NCBI GenBank assembly: GCA_965219305.1
Contig: OZ244725.1
Span: 682,001-746,000, forward strand
DNA: 64,000 nt
Direction of reading: 5' to 3'
Source of the DNA: DATHTS01 sp965219305
GTDB lineage: Bacteria; Acidobacteriota; Blastocatellia; Pyrinomonadales; Pyrinomonadaceae
The notes beneath the pieces were generated by a model. It saw only the letters and a list, made by a program, of their open reading frames with translations. It ran no database searches and was not told the origin of the DNA. This document shows, piece by piece, positions 52,191 through 60,361 of this stretch (within the stretch, counting starts at the first letter, position 1; every line of letters starts with the position of its first letter). The position numbers and the translations under genes were made by a program.

Positions 52191-53389
52191 GGCTTTGCCC
52201 CGGCATCTTCAAGAATTTTTATGATTTGTATTTTCTCGCTCGAGTAATAATTCGGACTTAATTCCAGCGCATATCCATATGGAGTTTTTCCGCCCTCACA
52301 AGTTAGATTTACATTCGCACCGTTCGCCAGTAAAAGTTTGACCATTTCGATATCAAAATTTTCGACTGCAACTGTCAATGCTGTTTTGCAACTGTGAACG
52401 TCGTATTTTGAATACGGGACATCACTTGTCAGTAAATTAACTTTCGCGCCTGCTCGAATCAGTAAACTGGCAATTTCAAGCCGTTCTTTCGGTTTGTTAA
52501 AATCCATCAAGTACATCAAAGCCGATCTACCGTAACTGTCTTGTGCATTGAGAAAAACGCCTTTTTTTTTCAATAATTTGACGATCCGCAGATAACTTTT
52601 ATCGGCGGCAATCATTAAAGGTGTAACCGAATCTTTTGCTTTTGGATTAAATTCTGCCCCGGCTTCAATTAAACTCGCTGCACCGTTTTCATATATTTCA
52701 ATTTCTTCTTCCGTAACAGGATATTCTTTGTGGTATGGAAAAGTGTAAAGATATTTGAATAAAATATTTTGAGAGAGTTCTTTTTTTCGGATACTTACAC
52801 CGGATGAAAGAAACTCTTTGACCGTTTGCCCGTTACCTGAACTTACGGCGTAAAGAATTATCGGTTCTTGTTCGATAACGGGAATTCCACGAAGATCCGA
52901 AGTCGTCAAATTCGGATTTAATCCTGACGCAATGAATTTGCGGACGGAGAGAGTATCTCCCGCTTTCGCCGCCGCAAAAAATTCTCTTTTGGACTGTTCA
53001 TTTCCGATCGCAATTCGTTCGGTTCGGGTTCTAGGTTTCAACAAAAGTTCGATTTTCAATCTCTCTCTAAACTGCTTGGAAATCCCGAAAATATCGGCAA
53101 AAGGAAAGTAACCGTTTTTGGAAATATTAAAATCGTATGTTTGGCAATCTCCGAAACCGATCGGTAATCCGCCTTTTATCTGTCCTTTTTCATCAGTTAT
53201 ATGTTCTCCGCCGACACAACTGCCGCGAACTTTAATCTCAGCATTTGCTAAAGGTTTATCGGCAAAATCAACGACTTCGAGAAAACTATAACTAACTGCA
53301 CCTTGCGCTTTGGTGCTTTGGGTTGTGGCACAAATTGCAAAAGAAATGCCAAATAAAGCGAATAAAAAATGTCGGCGAAAATTCACCAT
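52187..53389 (-). CDS. Secreted ankyrin-repeat protein
   Basis: 400 residues. It has a signal peptide (FLFALFGISFAICATTQSTKAQ) and a carboxypeptidase-regulatory-like beta domain (residues 35-110, VVDFADKPLANAEIKVRG). Ankyrin repeats follow from about 135 to the end, for example DSVTPLMIAADKSYLRIVKL, AQDSYGRSALMYLMDF and LTVAVENFDIEMVKLLLANG. It probably mediates protein contacts in the periplasm. Its upstream flank is a decayed thiC tail. Confidence 0.85.
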   Translation of the reverse strand: MVNFRRHFLFALFGISFAICATTQSTKAQGAVSYSFLEVVDFADKPLANAEIKVRGSCVGGEHITDEKGQIKGGLPIGFGDCQTYDFNISKNGYFPFADIFGISKQFRERLKIELLLKPRTRTERIAIGNEQSKREFFAAAKAGDTLSVRKFIASGLNPNLTTSDLRGIPVIEQEPIILYAVSSGNGQTVKEFLSSGVSIRKKELSQNILFKYLYTFPYHKEYPVTEEEIEIYENGAASLIEAGAEFNPKAKDSVTPLMIAADKSYLRIVKLLKKKGVFLNAQDSYGRSALMYLMDFNKPKERLEIASLLIRAGAKVNLLTSDVPYSKYDVHSCKTALTVAVENFDIEMVKLLLANGANVNLTCEGGKTPYGYALELSPNYYSSEKIQIIKILEDAGAKP

Positions 53390-53394
53390 AATAT

Positions 53395-53490
53395 TTAAGG
53401 ATGCCCGACACTTCCGAATGGTTTGTTTCCGTGATAAATCTCCGCGCCTGTTCTAAGAACTTTTTAGACTTTTTTCCGCCATTCCGAGCG
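53395..53490 (-). pseudogene. Decayed duplicate of the thiC 3' end (copy 1)
   Basis: On the minus strand it reads SLGMAEKS, then after one frame change VLRTGAEIYHGNKPFGS. This matches the thiC C terminus VGMAEKSKEFLETGAEIYKG. At DNA level ATAAATCTCCGCGCCTGTT and TTTTCCGCCATTCCGA are shared with 60408-60452. The rest of the 53390-53595 gap shows no gene. Confidence 0.8.
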
Positions 53491-53595
53491 AATGCTTGAC
53501 TGTTGCCAAAGTAATGTTAGCGTTTCGTGCGTTATAATTCTATGTCAACTAATCACTAAGTTGTTGGAAATTCGCACCAAAACTTATTTAAAGCA

Positions 53596-54165
53596 TCAAT
53601 CATTATTTGGTTTGTAACTCAGAACTGTTTTGCCGCCTGAATAGAGTTTGGCTGATATGGGCGTAAATTTTCGTATGCTGTCGAGCGAATTAAAAATAGT
53701 CATCCCGTCGCCCATCGCGGTCGGATTGATAATGAGATGATACTCGTCAATCAGTCCTTCTTTTATCAGTGATGAAACGAAATCTGCACCGCCGATAACA
53801 AGAATATCTTTACCATTCCGGTTTTTTAATTCGGTAATGTCATCCGACAAATTTCCTTTTGACAAAGTGGTGTTATTCCAGATTGATTCGTCAATCGTGT
53901 TGCTGAAAACAATTTTCGGAGTATCAACTACTTTTTTTGCGAACGGATGTTCAGGATTGCTGACGGCAGTATTTTCCCAATGTTCGATAAAGCCGCCTGT
54001 CACCAGTTTTCTGCCGAGTAAAATGGTGTCCGAGGAATCGAAATTGGATTTCATAAAATCTATAAATTCGTCATCAGGATTCCACGTCATCCAGTCATTT
54101 TCGCCGTTTGGTCCGCCGACGTAACCGTTGATGGTCATCTGCATTAATAATTTTAATTTTCTCAT
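53596..54165 (-). CDS. RibD C-terminal / dihydrofolate reductase-like protein
   Basis: 189 residues: KLKLLMQMTINGYVGGPNGE, SDTILLGRKLVTGGF, KDILVIGGADFVSSLIKEG and DEYHLIINPTAMGDG. This is the YyaP/YwjB-like branch of the DHFR fold; the substrate is unknown. It is the last gene of an ArsR-SRPBCC-hydrolase-RibD-like run, a combination commonly found together on mobile or accessory DNA. Confidence 0.9.
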   Translation of the reverse strand: MRKLKLLMQMTINGYVGGPNGENDWMTWNPDDEFIDFMKSNFDSSDTILLGRKLVTGGFIEHWENTAVSNPEHPFAKKVVDTPKIVFSNTIDESIWNNTTLSKGNLSDDITELKNRNGKDILVIGGADFVSSLIKEGLIDEYHLIINPTAMGDGMTIFNSLDSIRKFTPISAKLYSGGKTVLSYKPNND

Positions 54166-54254
54166 TGTCGTGTTTTCTTTGCTCGTGAAATTATCTCGAT
54201 TAGCTATTTCACCGGCGCAGTTTTTTTCATTTTATGCCGGATGCAAATTCTTGT

Positions 54255-55130
54255 TTACTTTAGAAAGCCGTCCATATAATCCAGAATTGTTTTCGTTTGG
54301 TTCATCACGCTCACATGACTTTGCGAAGGCACAATCGCCAGTTGCGATTTAGGCATCGGTGCCATATCAGCAGAGACTCCGCCGCCCAAAAGTTGATAGG
54401 TTTTCATCAATTCGACTTTATCCAAGCCGTCATTGTCGCCTGCGATGATCAATACGGGCGAGGTGATCTTTGAGATATTATTGTCGCCGCAGTCAAACGG
54501 CGTACCGGCGTAAGCAAACATCTGTTCGACGAACTTTTTCCACTTTGTTTTATCGGGCGCGACTGCTTCGTATGCCGCTTTGGTCGGTGTGTTATCAAAA
54601 ACTTCGGGCTTCAAATTTTTAAACGCCGTGTTGATTACGGGTAACCAGCCGGAACTTTTATAAGTGGAAGAAATGATTACTAATCTATTGACCCGTTTAG
54701 GATATTTTACAGTCAGTTGGTAAGCCACGGAGCCGCCCATGCTGTATCCGGCAACATCGGCACTGTCAACTTTTAAGTAATTCATCACGCCGTCAACATC
54801 GCTTGCCAGAGTTGCAAGCTCTAATTTTCTGTCCGAATACGGCGTATGCCCGTGTCCCTGCATTTCAATGGCAATTACTTTTCTGGTTTTCGACAATTCA
54901 GGTATCAACTCTCCCCAATTTCCGTCAATGGTCATAAACGCGCCGTGTATCAAAACGATTGGTTTGCCCTCGCCATATACCTCGTAATAAACTTTGATCC
55001 CATTAACAGGCACGTAGCCGCTGACGGAAGGTTTGCTCTGCTGCCCGTTGGACTCAAAGGCGGTTAAAAAAAGCATCGCAATTATCAATGCCGGTTTAAT
55101 TACATTAGAGTTTTTAAATGCTCTTTTCAT
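54255..55130 (-). CDS. Secreted alpha/beta hydrolase
   Basis: 291 residues from the ATG at 55130, where a signal peptide starts (NVIKPALIIAMLFLTAF). The catalytic triad is visible: Ser in AGYSMGGSVA, Asp in IAGDNDGL and His in PSQSHVSVM; the oxyanion turn is LIHGAFM. An ATG at 55199 would add 23 residues ahead of the signal peptide. The substrate is unknown. Confidence 0.88.
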   Translation of the reverse strand: MKRAFKNSNVIKPALIIAMLFLTAFESNGQQSKPSVSGYVPVNGIKVYYEVYGEGKPIVLIHGAFMTIDGNWGELIPELSKTRKVIAIEMQGHGHTPYSDRKLELATLASDVDGVMNYLKVDSADVAGYSMGGSVAYQLTVKYPKRVNRLVIISSTYKSSGWLPVINTAFKNLKPEVFDNTPTKAAYEAVAPDKTKWKKFVEQMFAYAGTPFDCGDNNISKITSPVLIIAGDNDGLDKVELMKTYQLLGGGVSADMAPMPKSQLAIVPSQSHVSVMNQTKTILDYMDGFLK

Positions 55131-55220
55131 AAAACGTCCGCTCGGTGACTGTGACAATACAACTGATTTATTTATTGTTAAATCTATTATTTTTTTCATT
55201 TTAATTTTTCTATTTATTCT

Positions 55221-55724
55221 TTACTGCCGTTGCGATGAAGCCGCCAAAAGCTCATCCAAATTGACCAAAGACATCTTGAAGCCTTCCGTAAAGCCCATTT
55301 TCAGCATCGTTTCCAGACGCTCAAGCGATTCATTAAAGATCGTAATTTGCACTTTTGTAATTCCGTTTTCCTCGCTGAAATTGTAATCCCATTCGGAACC
55401 CGGCAATTCTGGATTTTCATTCTCGTCGGCAAAAGCGTTCGACATTTTGAAGTTGGTTTTCGGGCTGATCGAATTATATTTCTGAATTGCCCAACGCTTC
55501 TCACCTTCCGGGCTGACCATCGCGTAGAATCTTTTTCCGCCGACTTCAAAATTCATATATTTTGTTTTTGATCGCCAGGGCTTAGGCGCGACCCATCGGT
55601 CAAGCAAATCCGCTTTGGTAAAAGCATCCCAAACGAGCGAAAGTTTGGCGGCAAACTCCCTGGTTATAAAGATCGTTTTCGCCGGTTTATCAACCGTAAA
55701 ATCGAACAGCAAATTATTGTTCAT
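55221..55724 (-). CDS. SRPBCC (AHSA1-like) protein
   Basis: 167 residues of the START-like fold: ITREFAAKLSLVWDAFTKAD, LLDRWVAPKPW, GGKRFYAMVSPEGEKRW and the C-terminal GFTEGFKMSLVNLDELL. Such proteins often pair with an ArsR regulator, as here with an 11-base overlap. The ligand is unknown. Confidence 0.92.
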   Translation of the reverse strand: MNNNLLFDFTVDKPAKTIFITREFAAKLSLVWDAFTKADLLDRWVAPKPWRSKTKYMNFEVGGKRFYAMVSPEGEKRWAIQKYNSISPKTNFKMSNAFADENENPELPGSEWDYNFSEENGITKVQITIFNESLERLETMLKMGFTEGFKMSLVNLDELLAASSQRQ

Positions 55725-56040
55725 TTTCTTCTTCCTGCATTTTTGCTAATAGATCGTCGAGTTGGCTGAAACGGTCTTCCCAAATTTGTCGGAATTGAGC
55801 CAGCCATTCATCTATTTCCTTCATTTTCTCGATTTCGAGAACGTAATAAATTTCTCTTCCCTTAAATTCCTGTTTAACCAGTTCACACTCGGTCAAAATC
55901 CGCAAATGTTTTGAAACCGCTTGCCGCGTTATATGAAAATTTTCCGCCAGCGCATTCGGCGTCATCGCCTGCAATGCGATCAAAGCAATAATTGCCCGTC
56001 TGGTCGGGTCTGCGATGGCTTGAAAAATGTCTCGTCTCAT
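55714..56040 (-). CDS. ArsR-family transcriptional regulator
   Basis: 108 residues: RRDIFQAIADPTRRAIIALI, then MTPNALAENFHITRQAVSKH (recognition helix) and a C-terminal dimer helix. No Cys metal site is seen, so it belongs to the non-metal group that accompanies SRPBCC genes. Its promoter carries a perfect palindrome. The message would have almost no leader. Confidence 0.93.
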   Translation of the reverse strand: MRRDIFQAIADPTRRAIIALIALQAMTPNALAENFHITRQAVSKHLRILTECELVKQEFKGREIYYVLEIEKMKEIDEWLAQFRQIWEDRFSQLDDLLAKMQEEENEQ

Positions 56041-56049
56041 CTGTGAAAC

Positions 56050-56078
56050 AGTATAAACAAGAAACCAATTGGTTGCAA
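56050..56078 (-). promoter_or_regulatory. Promoter and operator of the arsR-SRPBCC module
   Basis: On the minus strand, -35 TTGCAA (56078-56073) and -10 TATACT (56055-56050) are 17 bases apart. A perfect 12-base palindrome AACCAATTGGTT (56063-56074) fills the spacer, a classic place for an ArsR-type operator. Transcription would start about three bases before the ATG at 56040. Confidence 0.7.
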
Positions 56079-56182
56079 GTCAAATATGCAACGTTTCGGT
56101 TTCGCATTATAAGTGCTTACAAATAAACGTTAATTTGATCGTTTGGAATTGCAATAGAATGAATTGCATCAAGATTTTGTAT

Positions 56183-56212
56183 AAAAAAAGAACGAAGCCG
56201 AAGCCTCGTTCT
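56183..56212 (-). terminator. Intrinsic terminator with TTCG loop
   Basis: On the minus strand AGAACGAGGC-TTCG-GCTTCGTTCT is followed by TTTTTTTA. It stands behind the DUF262 pair and the short ORF at 56244-56397, and insulates the arsR promoter. Confidence 0.9.
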
Positions 56213-56243
56213 ATAAAAATATCAGTTGAGAAAATTTTAATGA

Positions 56244-56397
56244 CGCTCGTGTTCGCCTTCTGGCAAATTTACGCCGCTCGCGTTCCACGCCCGAAGAAAT
56301 GTTTCGCTCGCTTCTTCCGGCTTGCCTTTGTCGTCCAAGTCCATCCCTTGCAGACAGAGTTTAACGATATTGTTGTTCGGGTTGAATTCCATTTTCT
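56244..56397 (-). pseudogene. Short chimeric ORF: helical-repeat N terminus joined to a thiC-like tail (copy 2)
   Basis: Reads MEFNPNNNIVKLCLQGMDLD, then KGKPEEASETFLRAWN, and ends GVNLPEGEHERH. The first 40 residues resemble the start of TPR-like proteins of the EFNPNN..VKLCLQGM type, which are normally much longer. The ending resembles the thiC C terminus GNLPEGAGDHH (AATTTGCC-GAAGGCG shared in DNA). It may be translated, but looks like a junction of two broken genes. The link to thiC is tentative. Confidence 0.5.
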
Positions 56398-56439
56398 ATT
56401 TGATATGCAAATTATCGTGGTTAAGAATATTCCTTTGAG

Positions 56440-58635
56440 TTATTTAATCAGTTTCTCTGACTTTAAATAATCAATTATTTCTTGTTCAGATGAAAAGTAT
56501 ACGTATTTTTCATCTGAACATTTAAAACTATATCCATTGTAGCCGTAAGAAAGTTGAACGCTTTTGCTATTGATAAGGTAGATATATTTTAAATATTCGA
56601 TTGAATTGGAATCAATATAAGAAACTTTATTTCCCAAATCTTCCAATGCAATTTTTAAGGCATAAGAATAGTATTCTCTATGTGTTCCATTAGTTTGTGT
56701 TCTTTCCAATAATAGAATATCGGTTTTACTTTCCCATCGAATAAATTTTTTATCACCGCAAACTTCCAATATTTCAGGACGTTTTATAAAATACCTGCGC
56801 CAATCTTGACAGTTATCGTTTTCAATTATTCTTTCGAGATTTTCTTTGGCTGTTTCAGCTTCAATATAATCAAAAAGCAACTTTAGGTAATCTCTCTTTT
56901 CATTATCGTCACGCAAATATCGTTTCCAACTAATATCGCGTTCATCGCCACCTACTAAAAAACTTTTATTTCTTGACTTTCGAAGAGTGTAATCTCCTTT
57001 TGACAGCAAAGCTCTTTGCCATAAATAACCGCCAAAGTCTCTGAGACCGGAATCTTCAAACATAGTTTTGGCTTTGTCTCCGTATCGAACAAACGATTCA
57101 AAATATGATGCGTTTTCTTCATCAGTCCAATTAAGATGCTTATTGAGTTCGTAATATTCTTTTATTCCTGAAAACTTTAGAAGGAAATCTATCTGACCTA
57201 AAAAATATTTGTGATCTTCGAAAGAAATAATTGCTTCACGCCATTCTTCGCTTTTCAAAAGCAAAATAGCTTTAATGCGTTCTTCTTGGATTTGTATAGC
57301 GGGAAAACCATCAATTTCTGAATCAGGATTTGAAAAGAAATTTAATATGTCGTTGCTTGAATGAAGTAGTTTCTCAATTTCTTTAATGCCAAATATAAAA
57401 GGTTCAATTTCGTTACGTGTATTGACTGCTAAGTTTCTTACTATTCTCATCCAGTCAAACAACCCGTTGACATTGCCATTATTATTTATAAGATATTTGT
57501 AATAGCTAAAAAACAAGATTCTGTCTGTAAAAGTTAATGAATTTTGAAGGACTTTATTGAATAACAAAGACTCGTCAACTACTTTTTTATCATTCAAAAA
57601 TGTTTTAATTTTATCGCTACCATTCTTTAAGTAGTCTAAGGTTTGAATTATATCCTGCAAACAATTAGAGTCTAATTCATACTGATCGAAACTCACCGAT
57701 TTGAATCGCCCTGAAATTGTGTTTATATAACGGTTAATTGAAAGACTGTAAGGATGTTTTAGAGTGTAATTATTGATGGCTAAAGCACGGATAAAATTCA
57801 TTAGCTGACTGTCAAATATATTTGTGAGTTTATCTCTGTAGTTCCAAAATAAATCCGTCCAATCCGTATCTATTTTTTGGGAGAATTCTGTCTTGAATTC
57901 TGTTTCATTTTCTACATCTAACTTTTCAATATACTGCTCGAATTTAGCCTTAAAGTTTTCAAATTCCGTGAGTTCCTTGCCTCTCGAATTCATCTTTACA
58001 TACAAACTATCGGTAAGCCCAAAATTTTCTAATTCGATAAATTGAAAGCAAATTGTTGGGTTATCAGCATCTATAAGTTTGTCGTAAAGACCTTCCGTTT
58101 TTGAAAAGATTTGATGAATTTCATCAATAACCACAAGCATTGATTTGATTGTCGGATCATTTTGCCAAGACAAGAAAAACCAACTTGAATCTTTTATAAT
58201 TTCGCTTAAATATTGAGAACCATCTGTTAATTCAACATCATTTGAAATAAGAGCATTACAAAAATCTCTTGATGTTACTCTGGTTTCATAACTGAATTTC
58301 GCTTTGTTGCCAAACAACAACACTTCTCTAAGTTCCGGCAATCTGTTTTCTTTTATTGCGAGATACCAATGTAGCAGAAAAAGTGTTGTTAATCTTTGTT
58401 GTCCGTCTAATGGAGTCAGAAGATTGGTTTCTCCGTTTTCTATTATGCTTCCATAGATAAAATCAAGTTCAATAGGTTTATCGCCTTCAAGATATTCTTT
58501 AAGTGCCAATAAAAATTGATGTCGAATTTCACCCGCCGATTCTCTACCTTGAGCATAATCTCTTTGGATAATCGGAATCTCAATAGTGTAATTCTTATCG
58601 GAAACAAGTTTATAAAATGTCAGTTGTTCGCCCAT
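56440..58635 (-). CDS. DUF262 (GmrSD N-terminal-type) protein, larger partner
   Basis: 731 residues. The N-terminal DUF262 motifs are intact: IEIPIIQRDYAQGRES, ELDFIYGSI and PLDGQQRLTTLFLLHWYLA. A long helical middle follows, and the end has YIYLINSKSVQLSYGY. No HNH motif is obvious at the C terminus. DUF262 proteins include GmrS/BrxU/SspE-type nucleotide-driven nucleases that restrict modified phage DNA. It overlaps the upstream DUF262 gene by 26 bases, so the two are translated together. Confidence 0.85.
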   Translation of the reverse strand: MGEQLTFYKLVSDKNYTIEIPIIQRDYAQGRESAGEIRHQFLLALKEYLEGDKPIELDFIYGSIIENGETNLLTPLDGQQRLTTLFLLHWYLAIKENRLPELREVLLFGNKAKFSYETRVTSRDFCNALISNDVELTDGSQYLSEIIKDSSWFFLSWQNDPTIKSMLVVIDEIHQIFSKTEGLYDKLIDADNPTICFQFIELENFGLTDSLYVKMNSRGKELTEFENFKAKFEQYIEKLDVENETEFKTEFSQKIDTDWTDLFWNYRDKLTNIFDSQLMNFIRALAINNYTLKHPYSLSINRYINTISGRFKSVSFDQYELDSNCLQDIIQTLDYLKNGSDKIKTFLNDKKVVDESLLFNKVLQNSLTFTDRILFFSYYKYLINNNGNVNGLFDWMRIVRNLAVNTRNEIEPFIFGIKEIEKLLHSSNDILNFFSNPDSEIDGFPAIQIQEERIKAILLLKSEEWREAIISFEDHKYFLGQIDFLLKFSGIKEYYELNKHLNWTDEENASYFESFVRYGDKAKTMFEDSGLRDFGGYLWQRALLSKGDYTLRKSRNKSFLVGGDERDISWKRYLRDDNEKRDYLKLLFDYIEAETAKENLERIIENDNCQDWRRYFIKRPEILEVCGDKKFIRWESKTDILLLERTQTNGTHREYYSYALKIALEDLGNKVSYIDSNSIEYLKYIYLINSKSVQLSYGYNGYSFKCSDEKYVYFSSEQEIIDYLKSEKLIK

Positions 58636-60334
58636 CTTCTTCAGTGTTATTTACGTTTTGTTCAGGTAAAAATTCTTTCAAAGTGTCAATTATTGCCTTT
58701 AGATATGACTCTTTATCTGATCTTCCCCACATTGTCATCTGTTCCACAGATTCGGTGTAATATTTTAAGAAAACATTTTTTGTGCAAAGTGGAATGAAAG
58801 TTCCATTTTGATCTTTTTTAATAATTTTATTCCGTTTTATTGGAAAAATTGCATTTCCGTATCCTCGATTAGTTCCAGCATCTAATAACGTAAGATTTGA
58901 AATGTCATTTATTTCTTCGGCTTCACCATTTTCAGAATACGTTTTCAAAATATCCTCATAAACTTCATCAAAAGATTCCTCTCTTGATTTTTTTTCAGTT
59001 TCAAGCCAATTTTTCGCCCTGTTTTTTAAGTCGTCATCTTTTGTGAACTCCAAAAACTCTTTTATCCATACTTTTTGATGCTCATCAGTTGCTGGCATAT
59101 TTGATTCGACTGCGTGAATGTGTTCAATATCCCAATTTTTATTCTCCTTGAATCTACCAAACTGAAAACGATAGTTAGACTCTGAATTATTGATAATCGA
59201 AATGATGTTGAATAAAACAAGAACATTTTTGATATGTTTTCTGTCAGATTTTTCAGAATAATCTAATTCTGAAACCTGTAAATTTGCATACTTTTTTATT
59301 TTGGTTTTTAAATATTCCTTAAATTCAGTTTTTGTTTTTCCGTTTAAGTCCGCTTTCAATTCTTCCACTTTCTCTCCGACAATTATCAAAAAACCAATTA
59401 AATGGTATAGATCTCTGTCGTTAAACCATTCCTGAAAAATTAGAAAATAGTTTTTCACTATTTTCCAAGCGGCTTCGACATCTTGAGTTTCATCAAACAA
59501 ATCACTGAAATATCTAAACGTAAAGTCTTTATCTTGATTGGTTTTATTACTCATCAAGTCAAATATAAACTCAATTCGATTGTCGAAATTATCGCTTCCG
59601 TCGCTTATAAATCCCCAAAACTCTTCATCTCTGAGATTTGCTTCTATTCTGTCCCACTCTCCTGCAATTTCTAGCTGTCTTAACTGTTTTGTTTGATCGT
59701 TTCCTTCAAAATTATCTCTGAATAAAAACAATGCTTTAATTAACTCTGCATTCGTTAATGGAATTTTTCCGATATTCAAGCGAGTAAATATATCTATCGA
59801 ATCAGTATCTTCATTGACTTGATACCAAATTATTTTAGTCGAATTGAGTAATGATCCTTCAAAATCATTAATAATATTCTGTCTTTGTGAAAACCAATCT
59901 CGGATTGTTGAATACGCTTGGTGGATATGAAAATAATCCACATTCGTTTGACTCTCTTCTGGGGAAATCGTTTCTAAATACTTAGCACTATTTTCTCTTG
60001 TTTCGTATTCAATTTTATATAAATCTTTCCGAAAATCTTCTGCTAAACGATTATTGAAATACTTGAGCAACAAGAAAATTGTTGTAAGCCTTTGTTGTCC
60101 GTCAATAACTTCCCAATTATTTTCTCTAGGTTTCACAACAATAGGCTGTAAGCAATAAAATTCGTCAACTTTCTTTTCTTTTTTTGTCGTGAATTCATAA
60201 ATATCATTAATTAAGTCGGTTACTTGTCTTGTCGTCCATCTGAAACCCCGTTGATACGAAGGTATGTAAAAGGAAAACGGGTCTCCTTTTATTAAATCGT
60301 AAATTGTTAACAGTTCTAATTGATTTTCCGCCAT
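58610..60334 (-). CDS. DUF262-DUF1524 (GmrSD-like) protein, smaller partner
   Basis: 574 residues. N-terminal DUF262: FYIPSYQRGFRWTTRQV, FYCLQPIVVK and VIDGQQRLTTIFLLLKYF. C-terminal DUF1524 with an HNH-like nuclease pattern: WDIEHIHAVESNM, then NLTLLDAGTNRGYGNAIF and PIKRNKII. This is the GmrSD arrangement in one chain. The gene begins only 27 bases after the thiC stop with no visible terminator or promoter, so it may be read from the thiC transcript. Confidence 0.88.
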   Translation of the reverse strand: MAENQLELLTIYDLIKGDPFSFYIPSYQRGFRWTTRQVTDLINDIYEFTTKKEKKVDEFYCLQPIVVKPRENNWEVIDGQQRLTTIFLLLKYFNNRLAEDFRKDLYKIEYETRENSAKYLETISPEESQTNVDYFHIHQAYSTIRDWFSQRQNIINDFEGSLLNSTKIIWYQVNEDTDSIDIFTRLNIGKIPLTNAELIKALFLFRDNFEGNDQTKQLRQLEIAGEWDRIEANLRDEEFWGFISDGSDNFDNRIEFIFDLMSNKTNQDKDFTFRYFSDLFDETQDVEAAWKIVKNYFLIFQEWFNDRDLYHLIGFLIIVGEKVEELKADLNGKTKTEFKEYLKTKIKKYANLQVSELDYSEKSDRKHIKNVLVLFNIISIINNSESNYRFQFGRFKENKNWDIEHIHAVESNMPATDEHQKVWIKEFLEFTKDDDLKNRAKNWLETEKKSREESFDEVYEDILKTYSENGEAEEINDISNLTLLDAGTNRGYGNAIFPIKRNKIIKKDQNGTFIPLCTKNVFLKYYTESVEQMTMWGRSDKESYLKAIIDTLKEFLPEQNVNNTEEDGRTTDIL

Positions 60335-60361
60335 AATTCAAAAGAGTATTTTCGTATCAAA

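Noticed and set aside
56069..56470. 133-codon plus-strand ORF
   Set aside because: It runs through the arsR promoter and a terminator, has no ribosome-binding site and no family resemblance.
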